64,000 nucleotides of DNA, taken from the NCBI GenBank assembly GCA_022821085.1, contig JAJEEG010000006.1:1385330-1449329 (forward strand), given 5' to 3'. The position numbers and the translations under genes were made by a program. This DNA is from Candidatus Latescibacterota bacterium. GTDB lineage: Bacteria > JAAXHH01. This document shows positions 59,754 to 64,000 of the stretch, piece by piece; the stretch's first letter is position 1; each line of letters opens with the position of its first letter. The notes under the pieces were generated by a model. The model saw only the letters and a program-made list of their open reading frames with translations. It had not been told where the DNA came from and searched no databases.

Positions 59754-60710
59754 TCACACGCGATGGTAGTAGAAGGCGAGTTCCTCGTAATCCACGTTGC
59801 TCTTCAGCGTCAGGCGCAGGGGGCTGGATACCCGGGTGATGATGTCCTTGTCGGCGAGCCATTCGCACACCGTGGTCACGCCCCGGAGATTCATCTGGTT
59901 ATCGAACCAGGTCTCGATCTCCGTAACCGACCGGGCCGAACCTTCTTCTTCGAGATAGTCGAGAATCGGCTGGAACAATGTCGTCACGCGGTCGGAGAGA
60001 TAGGCGTCGATTCGCGCGAGCGCTTCCCCCACCGCGTCCTCGGTCTTCGGCCGATCGATCAGGTCCGTGTACACGGCGTTGAAAAACCCGGGATTGAGTT
60101 TGAGCGCCTGCTGGATGACTTCGCGGCCCGCGAGCTGGTCGTGCATGAAGACTTCGATCTGCGCGAGACCGTTGATACAGTACATGATGTAGTGAAAGGC
60201 ATAGTGGAGGTCCCGCCGGACATGCAACCACTTCTCCGCCTTGTACAGGGTGGGGATCACGTGGGAGGCCGCGTGCATGAGCTGGACCTGGCGGTCTCGC
60301 GCGTTTAACGCTTTGATACCGTCGTAGAGGTCCCTTATCGATTCATCGTGGGTGAACAGCAGGCGGCTTTGGGCCAGGGCCGAGTGCATGAACGAGCTTT
60401 GCAGTCCGCCTTCGATCATTTTCCTGAACGCGGAGCGCGGCTGCATGAACACGTGAATATACACGTCGTTTTCGAGCAGTGCGGCGCCTTCCGACACCTC
60501 GTCGTCATCCTTGCTTTCCTTCCTGAACAGTTTCTTGTCGTCCCGCGTTATGACGATCAGGTCGATGTCCGACTTCTCCCATACCCGGTCGGCGGAGAGG
60601 CTGCCGAAGAGTATCGCGGCCAGGACGTGGCGATCCTCCCGCGCCTTGCTCACGAAAGCGTCCAGGGCCGACTCGAATTGCCGATCAACAGCCGAGGGCG
60701 GGTTATGCAT
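59754..60710 (-). CDS. Nucleotidyltransferase-domain protein
   Basis: 318 residues. N-terminal nucleotidyltransferase motif [21 protein letters not shown] (GS...DxD) and [10 protein letters not shown]. The C-terminal ~150 residues are helical, HEPN-like, with an uncertain role ([19 protein letters not shown]). It ends 26 nt before uvrA on the same strand, so likely its operon leader. Weak ribosome-binding site. Substrate unknown. Confidence 0.82.
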   Translation of the reverse strand: MHNPPSAVDRQFESALDAFVSKAREDRHVLAAILFGSLSADRVWEKSDIDLIVITRDDKKLFRKESKDDDEVSEGAALLENDVYIHVFMQPRSAFRKMIEGGLQSSFMHSALAQSRLLFTHDESIRDLYDGIKALNARDRQVQLMHAASHVIPTLYKAEKWLHVRRDLHYAFHYIMYCINGLAQIEVFMHDQLAGREVIQQALKLNPGFFNAVYTDLIDRPKTEDAVGEALARIDAYLSDRVTTLFQPILDYLEEEGSARSVTEIETWFDNQMNLRGVTTVCEWLADKDIITRVSSPLRLTLKSNVDYEELAFYYHRV

Positions 60711-60837
60711 GGGTTACACCGGGCAGATTGGCCGAAAAGGATAAGGCACATACCGCAAAACCGCGACTGGTCCGAGGATGTGCCCGTTTTTATATAACCC
60801 GCGCCCGTGATGGCGTCAACGCGCAAATACAGATGGC

Positions 60838-62556
60838 ATGGTAATGAAACCCCTTGATTGGAACGCCTTGCGGCGGCTACTTTGCTCCAGATCCCAGGTT
60901 CCAACCAAGCGGGAATCTCCAGCCATGTACGGCCAGATTCCATGGCCCGAGGATGGTGCAATGCCGGCGTCACCAGCATCAACTGAATCGACTGCATCAA
61001 CTGCATCCGGCGATTCATCCCCGATCCAGGCCCTGCTGGCCCACCGGGGCGGTTTCGCGACCGAGTTGCGGCCGGATCCGACCCTGTTCGAACGGATCGG
61101 CGGCCGGCCCGTGGTCGCGGACATCATCGACGGCCTGTACGACCGGATCGAAAAGGACGCCGAACTGCGTCCGATGTTCACCGGTACACTGGCTCCCGAA
61201 CGCATGAAGCAGAAGGCGTTCTTTGAGGAGTGGATGGGCGGCGAACCGGGCTACACGCGGCACCACGCCTACGGCGGCATCCGGAACCGGCACGGTCACA
61301 TTCACATTACCAGGGCATCCGCCGACCGGTGGCTGTCGCACGTGACCGCGTCGCTGCGGGATCATGTCGGGGACGAACCGCTCGTTGCCGAAGCGCTGCA
61401 CGTTCTCCGGCCCCTTGCCCACGGCCTCGTCAACGAGCAGCAACCCGCCCGGCACGGGTGGGAGATGAGATGTCACCGTGAGAAGCGATGGAGAGCGCCT
61501 GCCAAATTGGCAGCCAGAGGGCAGGCGGAAGCCCTTGAACGCTGCCTGGACGAGGACCCTAATGTGCTGGACGATCCCCGTCACGGCGCGATCATCCTCG
61601 CAGAAGCGGCGTTGCGGGGCCACACACAGGTAGCGGCCCTGCTGCTCGACCGGGGAGTGGACGTGAACATACCATCGGCCCATTCGAGCGACATCATGAT
61701 GACCGCCCACTGTGCCGCCCGAAGCAAGAAGAAGGACGAGACGGCCGCGTACCTGCTGGAGCGAGGTGCGGTGTATGATGTCTTCAGCGCCTGTTTTCTG
61801 GGAGACCGGCACCGGGTATCCGAACAGCTGGATGAAGCGCCCGGCCTGGCCAACGCCCACGATCCCGCCTGCGACCTGCTGCCCGTTACTCCGTTGCACC
61901 ATGCCGTGTATGGAGGGCACGAAGAGGTCGCGAGGATGCTGTTCGACCGGAGCGCCAAAGTCGGCGTAAACAGCACGGCCCTGGTCCGTTACGCCGCCGG
62001 TCGACGGCGGACCGATCTGCTTCGGTTGGTGCTGGACCAGGGCGCGGACGCCACCCGGATCGGCTGCGGCAGATGGGTCCTCGACGAGGAAGAATCCGCC
62101 CTGCTCATCGCCCGCGGCGCCGACGTCAACTATCCCGAAGGAAAATGGATCTGGACGGCCTGTACGGGGAACAACAGCCAGCGGGACGATCCCCGATACG
62201 TGCAGGCGCTGCTGGACAAGGGGGCCCGGATCGACACGGTGCTGCGCGGCGCCGGCGCCCTGCACTTCGCCGCCAAGGCCGGATTCACGGGGGTGATGGA
62301 GGTGCTGCTCGACAACGGCGCGCCGGTCGACGCGCGGAGCGAGAAGGGTGAGACCCCACTGTTCTACGCGCTGAAGGCGGGTCCCCGGGCGGACATGGTG
62401 GAATCGGTGGCCCTGCTGTTGGCCCGTGGGGCGGACCCGACCCATGAAGATAAACTGGGCAAGTCGCCCCTGCGGATCGCCCGCCGGATGAAGCGTCCCG
62501 ACAAGGAACGCATCGTCTCGATGTTCGAAGCCGCTAGTCCTTCCGTGCCGGCGTGA
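60838..62556 (+). CDS. Truncated haemoglobin fused to ankyrin repeats
   Basis: 572 residues (a start at ATG 60961, preceded by GAGG, is also possible). Residues ~83-200 are a group II truncated haemoglobin: LFERIGGRPVVADIIDGLYDRIEKDAELRPMF, GGEPGYTRHHAYGGIRNRHGHIHITRASADRWLSH; His152 is the likely proximal haem ligand and Trp165 the conserved G8 Trp. Residues ~222-565 form about 9 ankyrin repeats, including SACFLGDRHRVSEQLDEAPGLAN. Haem and ligand binding would be expected, with the ankyrin part as output. I know of no characterised protein of this layout. Weak -10-like TATAAC at 60793. Confidence 0.92.
   Translation: MVMKPLDWNALRRLLCSRSQVPTKRESPAMYGQIPWPEDGAMPASPASTESTASTASGDSSPIQALLAHRGGFATELRPDPTLFERIGGRPVVADIIDGLYDRIEKDAELRPMFTGTLAPERMKQKAFFEEWMGGEPGYTRHHAYGGIRNRHGHIHITRASADRWLSHVTASLRDHVGDEPLVAEALHVLRPLAHGLVNEQQPARHGWEMRCHREKRWRAPAKLAARGQAEALERCLDEDPNVLDDPRHGAIILAEAALRGHTQVAALLLDRGVDVNIPSAHSSDIMMTAHCAARSKKKDETAAYLLERGAVYDVFSACFLGDRHRVSEQLDEAPGLANAHDPACDLLPVTPLHHAVYGGHEEVARMLFDRSAKVGVNSTALVRYAAGRRRTDLLRLVLDQGADATRIGCGRWVLDEEESALLIARGADVNYPEGKWIWTACTGNNSQRDDPRYVQALLDKGARIDTVLRGAGALHFAAKAGFTGVMEVLLDNGAPVDARSEKGETPLFYALKAGPRADMVESVALLLARGADPTHEDKLGKSPLRIARRMKRPDKERIVSMFEAASPSVPA
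60973..61017. repeat. Short repeats in globin-ankyrin N-terminus
   Basis: gcatcaactg and gactgcatcaactgcatc units encode the STESTASTASG linker that precedes the globin domain. Confidence 0.55.
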
Positions 62557-63571
62557 TTTCCTTCAGGTAGGATACCAGGGCCTCACGCTCCGGCGTCGTG
62601 CCATGGATTTCAATCCCCACTTCCGCCCATACCAGCGGCGTCGTGCCGTGTTCATCGTCTGTCGCACCCGGATCGGCGCCGGCATCGACGAGCATCTTCG
62701 CAATCCCGGCATCTCCGCACAAATGCAGCGGCGTCTGCCCGGAGTCCGCCCGGGCGTTCGCATCCGCGCCGCAACCCAGCAGCATCCTGACCGTTTCCTC
62801 CCGTTCATGCTGCACCGCGGCGTGCAACGGCGTCCCCACCACGGCGTGCACCCCGATCTTCCCTTCGTATGCCACCATGCCTGCATCGGTCCGGAAAAGG
62901 CGGGTGAGCTGGTCCGTCCTTCCCAGCACGGCAAGCTGGCAGGGATCCGCCGCCGCGCCCCGGTCGATCAGGAACTCCGCCAGCAGGCGACAACGCTCGC
63001 CCCGGGACAGCGCCGAACCCAGCGGTGTGTTGCCATCGCCGTCGGTCGTATCCAGTCGCGCTCCGTGGTCCAGCAGGATCCCGGCCGTCTCCGTGGACAA
63101 CGCCACGTGGATGGGCGGCTCTCCTCCCAGTCCCGGACGGGATGCCGCGCCGGGATCTTTCGCCAGCATTGCCCGAACGGCGGTTACATCATCCAGCAGG
63201 CACGCGGCGTGGAGGTCGAACTTCGCCCCGCCTTCGCGCAACAGCCGGGCCGCTTCCATGTGCCCCCAGTGCGCGGCCAGGTGCAGGGCAGTCCACCCTC
63301 CATAGGAATCGGTACCACCGTTCGGTTCCGCACCATTGCGCAACAGTATTTCGATGACCTTTGGGTCCCCTCGTTCCGCCGCCAGTTGAATCGGCACGGG
63401 ACGTCCTCCCCAGCGCGGGTGGGACACCGGTTCATTTACCATGCCAGGTACCTGGCAAAGGGCTGCTTCGACCCCTGCCGGATCCATCTGCCAGATGGCG
63501 GTTCGCAGTCGTTCCATGGCCGCACCGGCGTGTGAGTCCGCTTGTGGGGCGCGTTCATGGGATTCGGACAT
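62534..63571 (-). CDS. Ankyrin-repeat protein
   Basis: 345 residues. An acidic/Ala N-terminus, then about 9 ankyrin repeats: VPIQLAAERGDPKVIEILLRNGAEPN, TALHLAAHWGHMEAARLLREGGAKFD, the special variant ACLLDDVTAVRAMLAKDPGAAS, TPLGSALSRGERCRLLAEFLIDRGA, TPLHLCGDAGIAKMLVDAGADPG. GAGAGGA upstream of ATG 63571. Its 3' end overlaps the globin-ankyrin gene by 23 nt (convergent). No extra domain. Confidence 0.9.
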   Translation of the reverse strand: MSESHERAPQADSHAGAAMERLRTAIWQMDPAGVEAALCQVPGMVNEPVSHPRWGGRPVPIQLAAERGDPKVIEILLRNGAEPNGGTDSYGGWTALHLAAHWGHMEAARLLREGGAKFDLHAACLLDDVTAVRAMLAKDPGAASRPGLGGEPPIHVALSTETAGILLDHGARLDTTDGDGNTPLGSALSRGERCRLLAEFLIDRGAAADPCQLAVLGRTDQLTRLFRTDAGMVAYEGKIGVHAVVGTPLHAAVQHEREETVRMLLGCGADANARADSGQTPLHLCGDAGIAKMLVDAGADPGATDDEHGTTPLVWAEVGIEIHGTTPEREALVSYLKEITPARKD

Positions 63572-63618
63572 CTGACTATCCTCTCTTCCGTCCTGTCGAT
63601 GCATGGATGCGTGGGCGC

Positions 63619-64000
63619 CTAACTGTTTTTCTCGAGGATCCGGGATAACAACCCGTATCTGCGAACGCCAAACGGGGGATTTCGCCGGATGGACTTCAGG
63701 CGGCGTTCGCATTCCGACAACGCGTACGACCTGGCGCGTCGGGCATTGGGCGTGTCTACCTCGGACAAGGCAAGCAGGGTGTAGTAGAAGGGGAACCGGC
63801 GCCACGCCCCCGCCCCGTCCTGATGGCTCATCAGCACACCGATCCCTTCATCCAGGTGACGGGCATAGTCACCGAGACCACCCGCGGCCATGTGCCGCCA
63901 CACCGACACCGTGCATGGACCGCAGCAGAACGTTCCCCGCGGTCTACCCTTTGAGTGCGCCACCTCGAAACACCCGAGCAGTATGGACGTTGCCGCCTCG
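63619..64000 (-). CDS. Partial CDS, Cys-rich unknown protein (runs off right edge)
   Basis: The reading frame is open to the window end (position 64000); a GTG or an upstream start lies beyond. The visible 125 or so residues contain TFCCGPCTVSVWRHMAAGGL, LLALSEV and CERRLKS, and look like an all-helical enzyme C-terminus. The Cys-Cys-x-x-Cys run resembles a metal or disulphide site. I do not recognise the family. It lies 47 nt from the ankyrin gene on the same strand. Confidence 0.65.
   Translation of the reverse strand, partial: EAATSILLGCFEVAHSKGRPRGTFCCGPCTVSVWRHMAAGGLGDYARHLDEGIGVLMSHQDGAGAWRRFPFYYTLLALSEVDTPNARRARSYALSECERRLKSIRRNPPFGVRRYGLLSRILEKNS

Overview
The window is G+C-rich, densely coded bacterial chromosome with about 58 protein genes (one of them interrupted, one a fragment, one running off the right edge) and one tRNA-Leu. 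Many genes overlap by 4 nt (ATGA) or have short gaps. I see no insertion sequence, integrase, phage gene, CRISPR array or rRNA. The gene set combines many sugar-acid and Gfo/Idh/MocA-type enzymes, a phytanoyl-CoA dioxygenase, LamG and BNR proteins, a DUF481 outer-membrane protein, lipoproteins with a lipobox, Tat-type signals, and smpB/uvrA/polB. This suggests a free-living, diderm, organoheterotrophic environmental bacterium. A lineage near Latescibacterota, Poribacteria or Gemmatimonadota would fit, but there is no 16S gene here and this is only a guess.

Layout. 0-7 kb: a SnoaL-like protein, a D-threonine-aldolase-type PLP enzyme, a large UvrD-like helicase with an N-terminal DUF559-like nuclease domain, galactose mutarotase and an SDR. 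7.4-13.5 kb (+): a molybdopterin oxidoreductase, rmlB, a membrane glycosyltransferase, uppP, a UVR-motif protein and an MFS transporter. 13.6-19.2 kb: an SDR, DUF4416, a bifunctional nuclease-UVR protein, an ECF-transporter-like membrane protein, then an enolase-superfamily enzyme coupled to a mannonate-dehydratase-like enzyme. 19.3-21.7 kb (-): smpB, a membrane protein, a lipoprotein and a cupin, all coupled by 4-nt overlaps. 21.8 kb: tRNA-Leu(CAG) with a clear promoter and terminator. 22-30 kb: a CaCA antiporter, a small pyrophosphatase, MFS, an alpha/beta hydrolase and a three-gene MacAB-like exporter. 30-43 kb: a six-hairpin glycosidase-like protein, a secreted LamG protein, two class-V aminotransferases, a PfkB kinase, two Gfo/Idh/MocA enzymes, an Ldh2-type dehydrogenase, an HpcH/HpaI aldolase and a methyltransferase gene broken by two consecutive in-frame UGA codons. 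43-64 kb: DUF481, a PhyH dioxygenase, DinB and VOC proteins, a BNR protein coupled to a MoaD/ThiS protein, an AlkA-like glycosylase, the nucleotidyltransferase-uvrA-polB-ydeI run, and an ankyrin-rich set.

The most unusual content is the ankyrin set. Five ankyrin-repeat genes lie within 18 kb. One is an ECF-type sigma factor with about 520 residues of ankyrin repeats. Another is a group II truncated haemoglobin fused to ankyrin repeats. They share a distinctive repeat variant, which suggests one expanded family that has been attached to a transcription factor and to a haem sensor-like domain.

A second theme is a family of short tandem repeats (8-27 bp, usually multiples of 3) at gene ends, linkers and spacers throughout the window. 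They include a 15-bp array inside the helicase's nuclease domain and repeats that carry stop codons or ribosome-binding sites.
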